64,000 bases of DNA from NCBI RefSeq assembly GCF_035916755.1, contig NZ_JAYWIX010000002.1:124001-188000 (forward strand). The letters are read 5' to 3'. Positions 10,521 to 19,041 of this stretch are shown piece after piece. The position numbers and the translations under genes were made by a program. Positions within the stretch are counted from its first letter, which is position 1. The number at the start of each line of letters is the position of its first letter. The DNA comes from Rothia sp035916755 (GTDB lineage: Bacteria > Actinomycetota > Actinomycetes > Actinomycetales > Micrococcaceae). The notes below the pieces were generated by a model that was not told the origin of the DNA, ran no database searches, and saw nothing but the letters and a program-made list of their open reading frames with translations.

Positions 10521-10733
10521 GTGTCGAACACTCACCCCACATCACCTGTAGAAGGCCAGGTCTTTCAGGCCGGTCTCGATGACCCCGAAGCGGGTGCTAC
10601 GACTGCCGAGTACGGAATCGTCATGCTAGCGGCCGTAGGCTTTGCGGGTCTGCTCGTGGTCATCCTCAAATCTGAAGAAGTCCGCCAGATGCTGCTGGGG
10701 CTTGTGCAAACAGCTCTCTCAACTGGAGCGTAG
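10521..10733 (+). CDS. DUF4244 mini-pilin (Flp-like)
   Basis: This 70-residue protein has a short polar N-terminus, then GATTAEYGIVMLAAVGFAG, a glycine followed by TTAEYG and a single hydrophobic helix. This matches the Flp-type prepilin layout, with cleavage after Gly and the conserved Glu at +4/+5. The GTG start has an excellent SD (AAGGAGG, 5 nt spacer); longer in-frame starts lack one. It is the likely major subunit of this Tad system. It is followed directly by a 16-bp hairpin, which would limit read-through and keep pilin message in excess over the TadE-like genes. Confidence 0.85.
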   Translation: MSNTHPTSPVEGQVFQAGLDDPEAGATTAEYGIVMLAAVGFAGLLVVILKSEEVRQMLLGLVQTALSTGA

Positions 10734-10743
10734 ACCGCCTTCT

Positions 10744-10781
10744 GTCTCTGTGCCCGGGCTGAACCGCCCGGGCACAGAGAC
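10744..10781 (+). terminator. 16-bp perfect hairpin after the pilin gene
   Basis: GTCTCTGTGCCCGGGC (10744-10759) pairs perfectly with GCCCGGGCACAGAGAC (10766-10781) around the loop TGAACC. It begins 10 nt after the pilin stop. No clear T run follows, so it may act as a partial terminator or as a 3'-end stabiliser separating pilin from TadE expression. Confidence 0.75.
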
Positions 10782-10846
10782 GGGAAAATCCGTAATCGAT
10801 ACTTGAAAACCCTGGAACCCTCAGCACTATATAAGGTGGTGATACC

Positions 10847-11227
10847 GTGCAGACCCTAGCCGCAACAGAAGATGAGAGAGGGTCAAGCACCGCCGAATTT
10901 GCGGTGATACTCCCGGCTCTTGTATTCGTTCTGGCCTTGGTGTTGGGAGCTGCCGCAACCGGTATCGTGCAGCTCAAACTGGAAGAGGGCGCTCGCCTGG
11001 GAGCCCGGGCAGCAGCCCGCGGGGAAACCGCCGAGACCGTCACTCGCATTGTGCAGGAGATAGACCCCGCTGCTATCGTCACCCTGGCTCAGGATGACGA
11101 CATGACGGTCGTAACGGTGAGCAGGCAGGCTCCGGGAGTTGTGGGAAAGGTCAGCGGTTGGACGCTTACCGCCGATGCACGGGCCCTCACCGAATACAGG
11201 GCTACCACCGGGAGTGCTGACTCATGA
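10847..11227 (+). CDS. tadE: TadE-like pseudopilin
   Basis: This 126-residue protein begins with the TadE signature RGSSTAEFAVILPALVFVLA, a short polar N-terminus and one hydrophobic helix, followed by a small extracytoplasmic domain. The GTG start follows AAGGTGGTGA. TadE proteins are minor pilin-like subunits of Tad systems and are processed at the STAEF site. The next gene overlaps by 4 nt (ATGA), so the two are coupled. Confidence 0.88.
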   Translation: MQTLAATEDERGSSTAEFAVILPALVFVLALVLGAAATGIVQLKLEEGARLGARAAARGETAETVTRIVQEIDPAAIVTLAQDDDMTVVTVSRQAPGVVGKVSGWTLTADARALTEYRATTGSADS

Positions 11228-11598
11228 ATCGCGAAGTCGAGCGGGAACGAGGAAGCAGCACCGTTGCCACGGTAGGTCTGGTCTGCGCTCTTCTTATTCT
11301 CGGGGCCACCTGCGCCGGACTCATTGGGGTCATCACCGCGCAGCACCGGGCAACGGCAGCAGCAGATCTAGCCGCCCTTGCCGCAGCGGACGCAGCCCGT
11401 GGTCTTGCTGCCGGGGAGCCCTGCACGGTCGCCGAACGCGTTGCCCAATCCAACGGGGCTTGGCTGGGTGGCTGCGGCCAGCCTGCCGGGTTGGGCGGGA
11501 CGGTGGACGTGCGCACCCTTGTTGATATTAGCGGCCCCTTCGCCTTCCTTGGCCCTGCTGAGGGCCTATCCCGGGCTGGGCCACCTGACTCCTCATAA
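11224..11598 (+). CDS. TadE-like protein of the helicase/secretion neighbourhood
   Basis: This 124-residue product starts with RERGSSTVATVGLVCALLI, a TadE/Rv3654c-like N-terminus in which the usual glutamate is replaced (STVAT), followed by a helix and the segment HRATAAADLAALAAADAA typical of TadG/Rv3654c-like proteins. The family is known for lying between Tad genes and a DEAH helicase, as it does here. The ATG overlaps the upstream stop by 4 nt. It is probably exported and membrane anchored. Its exact role is unknown. Confidence 0.82.
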   Translation: MNREVERERGSSTVATVGLVCALLILGATCAGLIGVITAQHRATAAADLAALAAADAARGLAAGEPCTVAERVAQSNGAWLGGCGQPAGLGGTVDVRTLVDISGPFAFLGPAEGLSRAGPPDSS

Positions 11599-11628
11599 CC
11601 AAGGCCAGCCCCGCTCGCTATACCACGG

Positions 11629-14283
11629 CTAGAAGGGGTCGTCGGTAGCGGCGAAGCCGGTCAAAGACTCAGCTACATCCACCGGGGTAGGTTTCCCCTC
11701 GTCCCGGTGCCCCACCGCGTAACTTCCGGCTCCTGTTTCCCCAGCTACCGGGCTTTCAGCCGTCGGGCCTAAAGGCTTGAGCAGTCTTCTGCGCTCTTCA
11801 TCGGTAAGTTCATCAGCCTCAACGAGCAGGGCAGCTAAAAGCCGGGCGGCGCCTGCCTTGTGCAGGGGCTCGTTCCGGTTACCGCACTTGGGGGACTGCA
11901 CACACGATGGGCAGCCTAGATCGCACTCGCAGGCCAAAATCGTATCGAGAGTGGCCCGTAGCCAGTGGCCTACCTGCTCAAAGCCCCGCTCGGCAAAGCC
12001 CGCCCCGCCAGGGTGGCCGTCGTAGACGAAAATCGTGGGCTGTTCGGTATCGATATGAAAGGCGGTCGATAAACCACCGATATCCCACCGGTCGCAGGTG
12101 GCTACCAGGGGGAGCAAGCCAATAGCAGCGTGCTCAGCGGCATGCAAAGCCCCGGGGATATCCCGCTCATGAATACCTGCAGCGTGGAGCAGGGTAGCGG
12201 GCATAGCCCACCAGATAGCCCTAGTCTGAAGCTCCTGCGGGGCAAGATCAAGCGGCTCATCGCCCAGAACTTGTTGACCCACCAGGGACTTCCGCTGGTA
12301 GCCCACCACCTGGGAACGAACCCGCACCCTGCCGTAGCTCAACGACACCTGCCCCTGCTGCCGCGTTTCTTCAGCACCCAGCACGGTAACTTCGGTGATA
12401 TCACGGGACTGGGTGTAATAATCGGGGTTCACCGCAGAGACCGCAATAACCTTGTTGTCCTCGTCAAGGTCTTCCACCACGTAGGTCTTGCCCTGGTGAG
12501 TGTAAATAGCGCCGGGGTGCCCCTGGGAGTGGGCGTGGCCGTCGTCCATACTGCCAATCACGGCACCCGTTTCGCAGTCAATAATCTGCAGGGGAGAGCC
12601 GCCCCCGCGCAGGTTCACAACATTGCTGGCAGACTCGGGGTGGGTCCAGAACCAGCCGGTGGCCCGCTGCCTCAGGTAGCCCTGCTCCACCAGACGGCCC
12701 AACAGCGCCTCGGCGGTGCGCCCAAAAACCATGAGCTCATCCCGGCGCAGGGGGATCTCAGCTGCCGCAGCACACAGATGTGGACTAAGCACATAGGGGT
12801 TCTCAGGGTCGAAAACGGTTTTTTCAACCGGCCGGTCAAAAATATCTTCGGGGTGGTGTACCAGGTAGGTATCGAGGGGATCTTCGCTGGCAATCAGGAC
12901 GGCAAAAGCGTCCTGCCCTGCCCTACCTGCTCGTCCTATCTGCTGGTAGAAGGATGCCCGCGTCCCCGGCCATCCGCCCACCAACACGGCATCCAGCCCC
13001 GCAATATCAATACCCAGCTCCAGGGCGTTGGTCGAGGCTACGCCCAGAATCTCACCCCGGCGCAGGCTGGCTTCAAGGGCCCGCCGCTCTTCGGGCAGAT
13101 AGCCAGCCCGATAGGCTGCAATACGGGCAGAAAGGCCGGGCTCAACCTCATCGAGATAGCGGCCAGCGGTCTGCGCGATAGCTTCAGCACCGCGACGGGA
13201 CTTGATGAAAGAGATGGTGCGGGTGCGGTTCACCACCAGGTCGGTGAGCATCTCAGCGCTCTGGGTAATGACCGACTTACGCACCGGCGCTCCGTTCTCA
13301 CCCGCACCACAGCCCTGGGCACCGGGCCGAACGCTCACCCCGTTGGCGTGGGCAGAAAGCTTGTCATTGACCGCCGCCGCATCGGTAAACTCCGGCTCCC
13401 ACAAGAGCACATGGGTAGCACCGCGCGGAGCGGTACTTTCCGTCACCGCCGTAACCGCGGTGGGCCGCGACCCAATCAGCCGGGCAAAAGACTCAGCAGG
13501 CTCCGCGCTGGTAGCGGACGCTCCAATAAATACCGGGGTAGCGCCGTAGTAGCGGCACACCCGCCGCAAGCGCCTCATCAGCAGAGAAACATGGGCCCCA
13601 AAGACGCCCCGATAGCCGTGGGCCTCATCCACGATCACATACTTGAGTTTGCGCAAAAAACCAGCCCAGCGGGCATGGTTGGGCAAGATAGCGTGGTGCA
13701 GCATATCCGGGTTAGCCAGAATGAAGTTGGCGCGTTCGCGAATAAAGCGGCGGTCGGCCTGCGGGGTATCGCCGTCGTAGCTCTCAGCCACGAGCCCGGG
13801 CAGCCCCAGGTTGCGCAGGGAGGCCAGTTGGTCTGCCGCTAGGGCCTTGGTGGGGGAGAGATAGAGGGCCGTTGCCCGTCCTGAATCAAAGCCGCTAGCC
13901 TGGGCCTCGAATTCGCCCCGGTAGATAGCGTCAAGGGCAGGTAGCTGGTAGGCCAGGGACTTACCCGAGGCGGTTCCCGTTGCCAGAATGACGTGCCGGT
14001 TGCCGGGGGACTCATGCGCGGCCGTTGCCGCCTGCACCTGGTGCAGATAGGGCTCGGCGACCCCTAGGTTCTGGTAGGCCTCAATTACTCGCGGGTGGGC
14101 CCAGGACGGCCAGGGGGCAGTTTCTGCGCGCCGGGCAGGCAGGGTGCGCACATGGGTGACCTGATCAGGTAAGGACGCCAGCCCCAGCTGGTCGAGTACT
14201 ACGGCCAGCTCACCGGGTTGGGGAGCGTGAGTGGACGGGGCTCCGGCTGGGTGTGAGCGCGGGGGAAGGGCATCTGTAGGCAC
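11629..14283 (-). CDS. DEAH-box helicase with DUF1998 zinc region (MrfA/Hrq1-like)
   Basis: This 884-residue superfamily 2 helicase has Walker A ATGTASGKSLAYQLP near residue 100, the DEAH box YVIVDEAHGYRG, motif VI QQIGRAGRAGQ, and a C-terminal DUF1998 region with the cysteine cluster CECDLGCPSCVQSPKCG. B. subtilis MrfA and yeast Hrq1 of this architecture act in DNA crosslink repair. It converges with the Tad genes, the arrangement known from mycobacteria; whether it serves them is not known. The GTG start lies 6 nt after CATAAT with no SD, the same leaderless arrangement as the polymerase-like gene at 7764. Confidence 0.93.
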   Translation of the reverse strand: MPTDALPPRSHPAGAPSTHAPQPGELAVVLDQLGLASLPDQVTHVRTLPARRAETAPWPSWAHPRVIEAYQNLGVAEPYLHQVQAATAAHESPGNRHVILATGTASGKSLAYQLPALDAIYRGEFEAQASGFDSGRATALYLSPTKALAADQLASLRNLGLPGLVAESYDGDTPQADRRFIRERANFILANPDMLHHAILPNHARWAGFLRKLKYVIVDEAHGYRGVFGAHVSLLMRRLRRVCRYYGATPVFIGASATSAEPAESFARLIGSRPTAVTAVTESTAPRGATHVLLWEPEFTDAAAVNDKLSAHANGVSVRPGAQGCGAGENGAPVRKSVITQSAEMLTDLVVNRTRTISFIKSRRGAEAIAQTAGRYLDEVEPGLSARIAAYRAGYLPEERRALEASLRRGEILGVASTNALELGIDIAGLDAVLVGGWPGTRASFYQQIGRAGRAGQDAFAVLIASEDPLDTYLVHHPEDIFDRPVEKTVFDPENPYVLSPHLCAAAAEIPLRRDELMVFGRTAEALLGRLVEQGYLRQRATGWFWTHPESASNVVNLRGGGSPLQIIDCETGAVIGSMDDGHAHSQGHPGAIYTHQGKTYVVEDLDEDNKVIAVSAVNPDYYTQSRDITEVTVLGAEETRQQGQVSLSYGRVRVRSQVVGYQRKSLVGQQVLGDEPLDLAPQELQTRAIWWAMPATLLHAAGIHERDIPGALHAAEHAAIGLLPLVATCDRWDIGGLSTAFHIDTEQPTIFVYDGHPGGAGFAERGFEQVGHWLRATLDTILACECDLGCPSCVQSPKCGNRNEPLHKAGAARLLAALLVEADELTDEERRRLLKPLGPTAESPVAGETGAGSYAVGHRDEGKPTPVDVAESLTGFAATDDPF

Positions 14284-14370
14284 CCGTCTATTATGGCACC
14301 GCGAGAGTGCGCGTAAATATTTGCTCTTTCTATCCTGTTATCTGTGACCTGCACTATAAGGGGTGGGATA

Positions 14371-14820
14371 ATGGGCTCTATGAGTATTCCAATGAACATT
14401 CAGGGTAAGAAGACCACCGAGCAGGAGCCTGTGGTTACGGTCCTCACCGAAGAGCAGATTTGGGAGCTGATTGAGGGCACCCGGTTTGCCCGTCTGGGTA
14501 CGGTAGGCGAGGACGGCTACGTGCACATCACCCCGCTCAACATTGTGACCGACGGGGTTCGCATTTTCTTCCGAACCGCCTCCGGCAGCAAGCTCACCCA
14601 GCTTTTGCTCAATGAGAAAGTAACCGTGCAGTTCGACCGGGCAGAGGGCAGTCACGCCTACTCGGTCAATGTCTTTGCTACAGCCCGCCTGCTGACCGAA
14701 ACCCGCGACATTGACTACGTTGGCAAGCTCAACCTTGAGCCCTGGCTCGATACCGAGAAGCTGGAGATTGTGGAGCTGACCCCGCAGAAAATGACCGGGC
14801 GCCGCTTCCGCCTGGGCTAG
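14371..14820 (+). CDS. PPOX-family split-barrel flavin-binding protein
   Basis: This 149-residue protein belongs to the pyridoxamine 5'-phosphate oxidase-like family: ARLGTVGEDGYVHITPLN near the start and FRTASGSKLTQLL after it are the typical flavin- or F420-contacting strands. The substrate is unknown. The start at 14371 follows AAGGGG; upstream codons in frame are possible but lack an SD. A paralogue lies at 19042-19461. Confidence 0.85.
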   Translation: MGSMSIPMNIQGKKTTEQEPVVTVLTEEQIWELIEGTRFARLGTVGEDGYVHITPLNIVTDGVRIFFRTASGSKLTQLLLNEKVTVQFDRAEGSHAYSVNVFATARLLTETRDIDYVGKLNLEPWLDTEKLEIVELTPQKMTGRRFRLG

Positions 14821-14872
14821 GAGCGCCAGTCGCCGCCCCCCCGCCGAGGGGAATAAGGTCTAAAATAGGGGT

Positions 14873-15757
14873 GTGTCTCAAGAAAAAATTATCCTCTACT
14901 ACTGCTTCGCCCCTGTGACCGACCCCAAGGCCGTGATGCTGTGGCAGCGTGCCCTCTGCGAGAAGCTGGGCCTGACCGGACGCATCCTGATTTCTAAGCA
15001 CGGCATCAACGGTACCCTGGGCGGCGACATCAATGCCCTGAAACAGTACGGTAAGACTACCCGCCAGTACCCGGGCTTCGAAAAGCTCGAACTCAAGTGG
15101 TCCGACGGTAGCGCTAGCGACTTCCCCCGCCTCTCGGTAAAGGCCCGCGACGAGATTGTCGCCTTCGGTACCCCTGATGAACTCATCGTCGATGAAAACG
15201 GTGTGGTGGGCGGCGGCGTGCACCTGAAGCCTGAAGAAGTGAACAAGCTGGTTGAAGAACGTGGCGATGAGGTGGTCTTCTTCGACGGCCGCAACGCCTT
15301 CGAAGCCAAAATCGGTAAGTTCAAGAACGCCATTGTGCCCGATGTACGCACCACCCACGACTTCATCAAAGAAATCGAATCGGGCAAGTACGATGACCTC
15401 AAAGACAAGCCCGTCATCACCTACTGCACCGGCGGTATCCGCTGCGAAATTCTTTCAGCTCTGATGAAGAACCGCGGCTTCAAAGAGATCTACCAGATCG
15501 ACGGCGGCATCGTGCGCTACGGCGAAAAGTACGGTGACTCCGGCCTTTGGGAGGGCTCACTTTACATCTTCGACAAGCGCCAGCACATGAACTTCTCACC
15601 CGACACCGTCACAATCGGCGAGTGCGAACACTGCGGCGCTAAGGCCAACACCTTCGTCAACCTTGATGTGGACGGAGTGCGTGATTTGGTGCTCCTGTGC
15701 CCCGACTGCCAGGCCAAAGCAGAAGCTGAGCTCAAGGCTGCGGCAACCTCGGCATGA
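14873..15757 (+). CDS. trhO: tRNA uridine(34) hydroxylase, rhodanese-type
   Basis: The 294-residue protein matches TrhO/YceA: an N-terminal acylphosphatase-like domain (LTGRILISKHGINGTLGG), a rhodanese domain with the active-site loop CTGGIRCE near residue 183, and a C-terminal pair of CxxC motifs (CEHCGAK and CPDCQAK). TrhO hydroxylates U34 in tRNA in an oxygen-dependent way, the first step to (m)cmo5U. The GTG start is preceded by TAAAAT and 6 nt (leaderless pattern). The following gene overlaps the stop by 4 nt. Confidence 0.93.
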   Translation: MSQEKIILYYCFAPVTDPKAVMLWQRALCEKLGLTGRILISKHGINGTLGGDINALKQYGKTTRQYPGFEKLELKWSDGSASDFPRLSVKARDEIVAFGTPDELIVDENGVVGGGVHLKPEEVNKLVEERGDEVVFFDGRNAFEAKIGKFKNAIVPDVRTTHDFIKEIESGKYDDLKDKPVITYCTGGIRCEILSALMKNRGFKEIYQIDGGIVRYGEKYGDSGLWEGSLYIFDKRQHMNFSPDTVTIGECEHCGAKANTFVNLDVDGVRDLVLLCPDCQAKAEAELKAAATSA

Positions 15758-16287
15758 GTGAGCAGAAAACCCCGGCCTACGAAACAGCCCTGATTGAATA
15801 CGGCACCTTCATGGTCGCCGGTGTCACCGACCCGGCGACCGAAGAGAGCGACTTCGGCTCCTGGTGGGAGCGCCTTTATAGCAAGCTTGAGTCGGGCGGG
15901 GGCGACCTGGCCGCCCAGCGCCTGGCCGCGGTAGAAAAGCTACAGAAGGTGGGCGTCGTAATGCCGGACGCCGACGATACTGGTTTTACCTACACCGCCG
16001 GTTTCATTGTGCCCGGCGGTATTAAGGACGTCGCAGCCCTGGGGCTTACCGGCGTGATGGTACCGGCCGCTATGTACGCTACCGTCCTGGTGCAGGGGGC
16101 CATTACCCCGGGCGTCCCCCCTGGCCATATCAAGGCAGGCTTCAACCACCTGGCCAGCACCTTCATCCCCTCGAAGGGGCTGGAGCCTACCGGCGTCTGC
16201 CTAGAAGTGTACGGGCCCGGTGAAATCACCGACGAGAACTACCGTATGTATCTCTGGCAGGCTGTAACGAGCCCGCAGGCCGCCTAA
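15754..16287 (+). CDS. GyrI-like / effector-binding-domain protein
   Basis: This 177-residue protein overlaps trhO by ATGA and ends before a strong terminator, so the two form one operon. The C-terminal GLEPTGVCLEVYGPGE and the general strand pattern resemble the GyrI-like small-molecule-binding domain of AraC-type regulators, without any DNA-binding domain. It has no signal peptide or membrane helix. The coupling to trhO suggests a linked function, but this is inference; the fold assignment is itself tentative. Confidence 0.6.
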   Translation: MSEQKTPAYETALIEYGTFMVAGVTDPATEESDFGSWWERLYSKLESGGGDLAAQRLAAVEKLQKVGVVMPDADDTGFTYTAGFIVPGGIKDVAALGLTGVMVPAAMYATVLVQGAITPGVPPGHIKAGFNHLASTFIPSKGLEPTGVCLEVYGPGEITDENYRMYLWQAVTSPQAA

Positions 16288-16297
16288 AGAGACAATA

Positions 16298-16333
16298 AAA
16301 TACCTCCCGCAGTGCGATATGCGGGAGGTATTT
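16298..16333. terminator. Bidirectional intrinsic terminator
   Basis: AAATACCTCCCGCA (16298-16311) and TGCGGGAGGTATTT (16320-16333) form a perfect 14-bp stem with an 8-nt loop. It ends the trhO operon on the plus strand and can serve the small minus-strand gene at 16409-16549. Confidence 0.9.
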
Positions 16334-16408
16334 CTCTCTAAAGTATGTGCGCTTGCGCGCCCCTGGATAACGGTTGAACTGGTGTGGTAATACCGAAGGG
16401 AAAAATCT

Positions 16409-16549
16409 TTAGGAGTTCTGCTCTACGGCCAGTTCGGCCTCGAGCTTCTCGATAATCTCTGCGATAAAGGCAGGGCCACCGTTAGCGGCCTTTTCCTTCC
16501 AGTCAGCGATGGACTTTTCCAGTTCGGCAATTTTTTCTACATTAGCCAT
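16409..16549 (-). CDS. Small helical protein, 46 residues
   Basis: A 46-codon frame starts with MANVEKIAELEKSIADW and ends with EQNS. It is strongly charged with regular hydrophobic spacing, as expected for a helical or coiled-coil hairpin with the turn at NGGPA. It fills the gap between two terminator-bounded units and reads toward the terminator at 16298-16333. No clear SD is visible. I do not recognise the family, and coding status rests on composition and context. Confidence 0.6.
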   Translation of the reverse strand: MANVEKIAELEKSIADWKEKAANGGPAFIAEIIEKLEAELAVEQNS

Positions 16550-16593
16550 AAGGTAAATATAACCCAGACCTCTAGAAAAAATCACCTTGATTA

Positions 16594-17034
16594 CTATTTA
16601 ACCTTTTCCCAGCTTTCGATGGAGCCGGGGACGACGGTGAAGAGGGGGTGGGTGACTTTGCTGGGTGACGTGGCAAAATGCTGGTCATACCACTGAGGTG
16701 AGCGGGTTTTTACTTTTTCTGCCAAAAATGAGATTTCGTAGTCCAGTTGACCGTCGGTAACCGGTAGCGGTGATAACTCCGGTTGAGCGGGGAGTACCAG
16801 CAAACCGCGATTGAATCTATAGCCCCGCCCGTCAGCTTCGTTAGCCAGTCCGTGCAGATAAGTGCAGATGTAGGCTAGGGGGTCGCTAGAGGCTTTGAAA
16901 CGGTCAAGCTGGGGGTGGCTGGTGTAGCCCTTGGTGAGACCCTGGAGCACTTTCTGAGCAAGCAGGGTCTCACGCCAGCAGGCTACTAGCCCCTTAGCGT
17001 CGAGCAGGGAGGGGTGAACAGACCAGATACGCAC
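16594..17034 (-). CDS. Pyrimidine dimer DNA glycosylase/endonuclease V family
   Basis: The 146-residue protein begins with VRIWSVHPSLLDAKGLVACW and continues GLTKGYTSHPQLDRFK, the pattern of the bacterial family related to T4 endonuclease V (Pyr_excise). T4 DenV incises at UV-induced cyclobutane dimers; activity of this bacterial branch is inferred by homology. The GTG start overlaps the stop of the preceding gene by one base (TAGTG), so it is translationally coupled to the thiamine-binding protein. Confidence 0.8.
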   Translation of the reverse strand: MRIWSVHPSLLDAKGLVACWRETLLAQKVLQGLTKGYTSHPQLDRFKASSDPLAYICTYLHGLANEADGRGYRFNRGLLVLPAQPELSPLPVTDGQLDYEISFLAEKVKTRSPQWYDQHFATSPSKVTHPLFTVVPGSIESWEKVK

Positions 17035-17351
17035 TAGCGGTCAGCTCGGCGGGCGATGGCTTCTTCGAGGCGGTCGAGCTTGCCGGTGAGTTCGCCGGAG
17101 TCGTGACCTGGGCGAATATCGGCCTTGAGCACCAGGGAGACCCGGTTGCCGTACTTTCCAACGGCTTCGGTGGCGGCTTTGATAACGGCCATGCACTCGT
17201 CCCAGTCACCTTCGATGGTGGTAAACATGGCGTCGGTGCGGTGGGGCAGGCCCGAATCGCGGACAATCTGGACGGCTTCTGCAACGGCGTCGTGCACGGA
17301 CCCGGACGGGTCTCCGCCGCCGGTGGGGGCTACAGAGAATGCAAATAACAT
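17034..17351 (-). CDS. MTH1187-family thiamine-binding protein
   Basis: A 105-residue protein starting MLFAFSVAPTGGGDPSGSV, with the later pieces HRTDAMFTTIEGDWDECM and RVSLVLKADIRPG that identify the MTH1187/YkoF-like (UPF0045) family. Members are small ferredoxin-like-fold proteins, some of which bind thiamine. The ATG lies 6 nt after TAGGGT with no SD, so its transcript is probably leaderless. It heads a two-gene unit with the glycosylase gene. Confidence 0.85.
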   Translation of the reverse strand: MLFAFSVAPTGGGDPSGSVHDAVAEAVQIVRDSGLPHRTDAMFTTIEGDWDECMAVIKAATEAVGKYGNRVSLVLKADIRPGHDSGELTGKLDRLEEAIARRADR

Positions 17352-17391
17352 GTCTCTACCCTACCGCTCATACGGTTAAATAGAGAGCGTG

Positions 17392-19032
17392 ATGACTTCT
17401 GATTTTTCTCGTGTTCCCGGTGCCCCCGTCAGCGCCGATACTGCTGCCCTGGCCCACCTGCACACTGCCCTGACCGAGCTCAACTACACTTACGACGGTA
17501 TCGAGGAGCTGCTAGGCTCCCGCGCTTTTGAGGCTATGACCCGCGACCAGGTAGTGCCAGGCCTCTACCGGGTGAGCCAGATTCTGGGGCAGGAGGCTAC
17601 ATCAGAAACCTTCACAGCAGCCCAGCGGAACCTGGCCCAGCTGGTGCGCTTCTTCCTCTTTGGCACCGCCCTGCCCGGCGGTGAGCTTGAGGACGCGCTG
17701 GGGGCGGGTAGCCTTGACCTGCTTCTGACTCTGGGGTTGGCTGAGCATACTGGGGACGGCCTGATTCAAGCCGCCGTGGACCTGCGGCCGCATGCAGCGG
17801 ACGATGGAACCGAACTCTTTGTAGCCAGTGACTTGGGCGCCCACCAGCGCCCCGGCGTCCTGCGAAAGGACCACGTGCTGGGTGTCGGCCAGGCATCCCT
17901 GACCCTGGCCCAGCTGACCGAACGGACCCCCGTCGACCGGGCCCTCGATCTGGGCACCGGCTGCGGCATCCAGGTCTTCCACCTGCTGGCCCACACCCGC
18001 CATGTAACCGCTACTGATATTTCCGAGCGTGCCTTGGCCTTCACCCGCTTCAACCTGCTGCTGAACGCGTCCGCCCTGAACCTTGATACGGCCAACCTCC
18101 AAGATCGTGTGAGCCTGCGCCTGGGCTCCCTGCTCGAGCCGGTTGCCGGTGAAACCTTCGACCTGGTGGTTTCTAACCCGCCCTTCGTTATCACCCCGCG
18201 GAGCGACAATGAAACCCCCGAAGACCAGTTCACCTACCGCGATGGCGGTATGGCAGGGGACGGTATCGTCTCAACCCTGGTGCAGCAGCTACCCACCGTG
18301 CTTGCCCCCGGCGGGCGCGCCCAGATGCTGGGTAACTGGGAAATTCCCGTGGACGGGCAGGACGGCCCCGTCGACTGGGCAGATCGCCCCCGCACCTGGG
18401 TGGGGGAGCAGACCGAAGCCTGGTTCATCCAGCGTGAGGTGCTTGAACCCGAACAGTACGCCGAAACCTGGTTGCGGGACGCCAGCGAAAACCGGGACCC
18501 CGCCCACTTTGAAACCGCCTACACCGCCTACCTGCGCGACTTCGCCTCCCGAGGTGTTGGCTCTATCGGGTTTGGCATGATCTGGTTGCGTAAGCCGAAC
18601 CCGGCGTCTGCAGGGGAGCGCCTGCACCGCTTTGAAGAAATCACCTACCCCATCCAGCAACCCATCGCTCCCTTCATCACCGAGGCAGTGGAGCACTTTG
18701 ATCAGGTCACTGCCCTGAGCGATGCTGACCTGCTAGAGAAGCACCTGGTCGTTGCCGGAGATGTGACCGAAGAGCGCCACTCCACCCCCGGCTCCGAGCA
18801 CCCCTCCGTGATTCTGCTGCGCGCAGGTGCCGGGCTACGCCGCACCATTCTAGAAACCACGGAGACCTCGGGCTTTGTCTCCGCCTGCGACGGGGAACTA
18901 ACCGCTGGCCAAATCGTCGGTGCCCTAGCTGCCCTGCTGGGTTGGGAGACCGAAGAACCCAGACAAGTATTAATCAGTAACATGCGCGAACTGCTTGAAA
19001 AGGGCTTTTTGCGGATTGACCAGGGCGACTAG
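17392..19032 (+). CDS. Class I SAM-dependent methyltransferase, HemK/PrmC-like core
   Basis: In this 546-residue protein the SAM-binding motif RALDLGTGCGIQVFHLL lies near residue 184 and the catalytic-type motif FDLVVSNPPFV near residue 257, as in N6-adenine/glutamine methyltransferases of the HemK/RsmC group. About 180 residues precede the catalytic domain and about 200 follow, an architecture common in Micrococcales and Mycobacteriales whose substrate is not known. The ATG follows GAGAG; a GTG one codon earlier is possible. The next gene starts 10 nt downstream. Confidence 0.82.
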   Translation: MTSDFSRVPGAPVSADTAALAHLHTALTELNYTYDGIEELLGSRAFEAMTRDQVVPGLYRVSQILGQEATSETFTAAQRNLAQLVRFFLFGTALPGGELEDALGAGSLDLLLTLGLAEHTGDGLIQAAVDLRPHAADDGTELFVASDLGAHQRPGVLRKDHVLGVGQASLTLAQLTERTPVDRALDLGTGCGIQVFHLLAHTRHVTATDISERALAFTRFNLLLNASALNLDTANLQDRVSLRLGSLLEPVAGETFDLVVSNPPFVITPRSDNETPEDQFTYRDGGMAGDGIVSTLVQQLPTVLAPGGRAQMLGNWEIPVDGQDGPVDWADRPRTWVGEQTEAWFIQREVLEPEQYAETWLRDASENRDPAHFETAYTAYLRDFASRGVGSIGFGMIWLRKPNPASAGERLHRFEEITYPIQQPIAPFITEAVEHFDQVTALSDADLLEKHLVVAGDVTEERHSTPGSEHPSVILLRAGAGLRRTILETTETSGFVSACDGELTAGQIVGALAALLGWETEEPRQVLISNMRELLEKGFLRIDQGD

Positions 19033-19041
19033 ACTGGGGCC

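Noticed and set aside
10213..10551. 112-codon frame in the gap before the mini-pilin
   Set aside because: Basic, proline-rich product without SD, overlapping the well-supported pilin start in another frame.
12130..13842. 570-codon open frame opposite the DEAH helicase
   Set aside because: Antisense to conserved helicase motifs, with no recognisable protein features and no SD.
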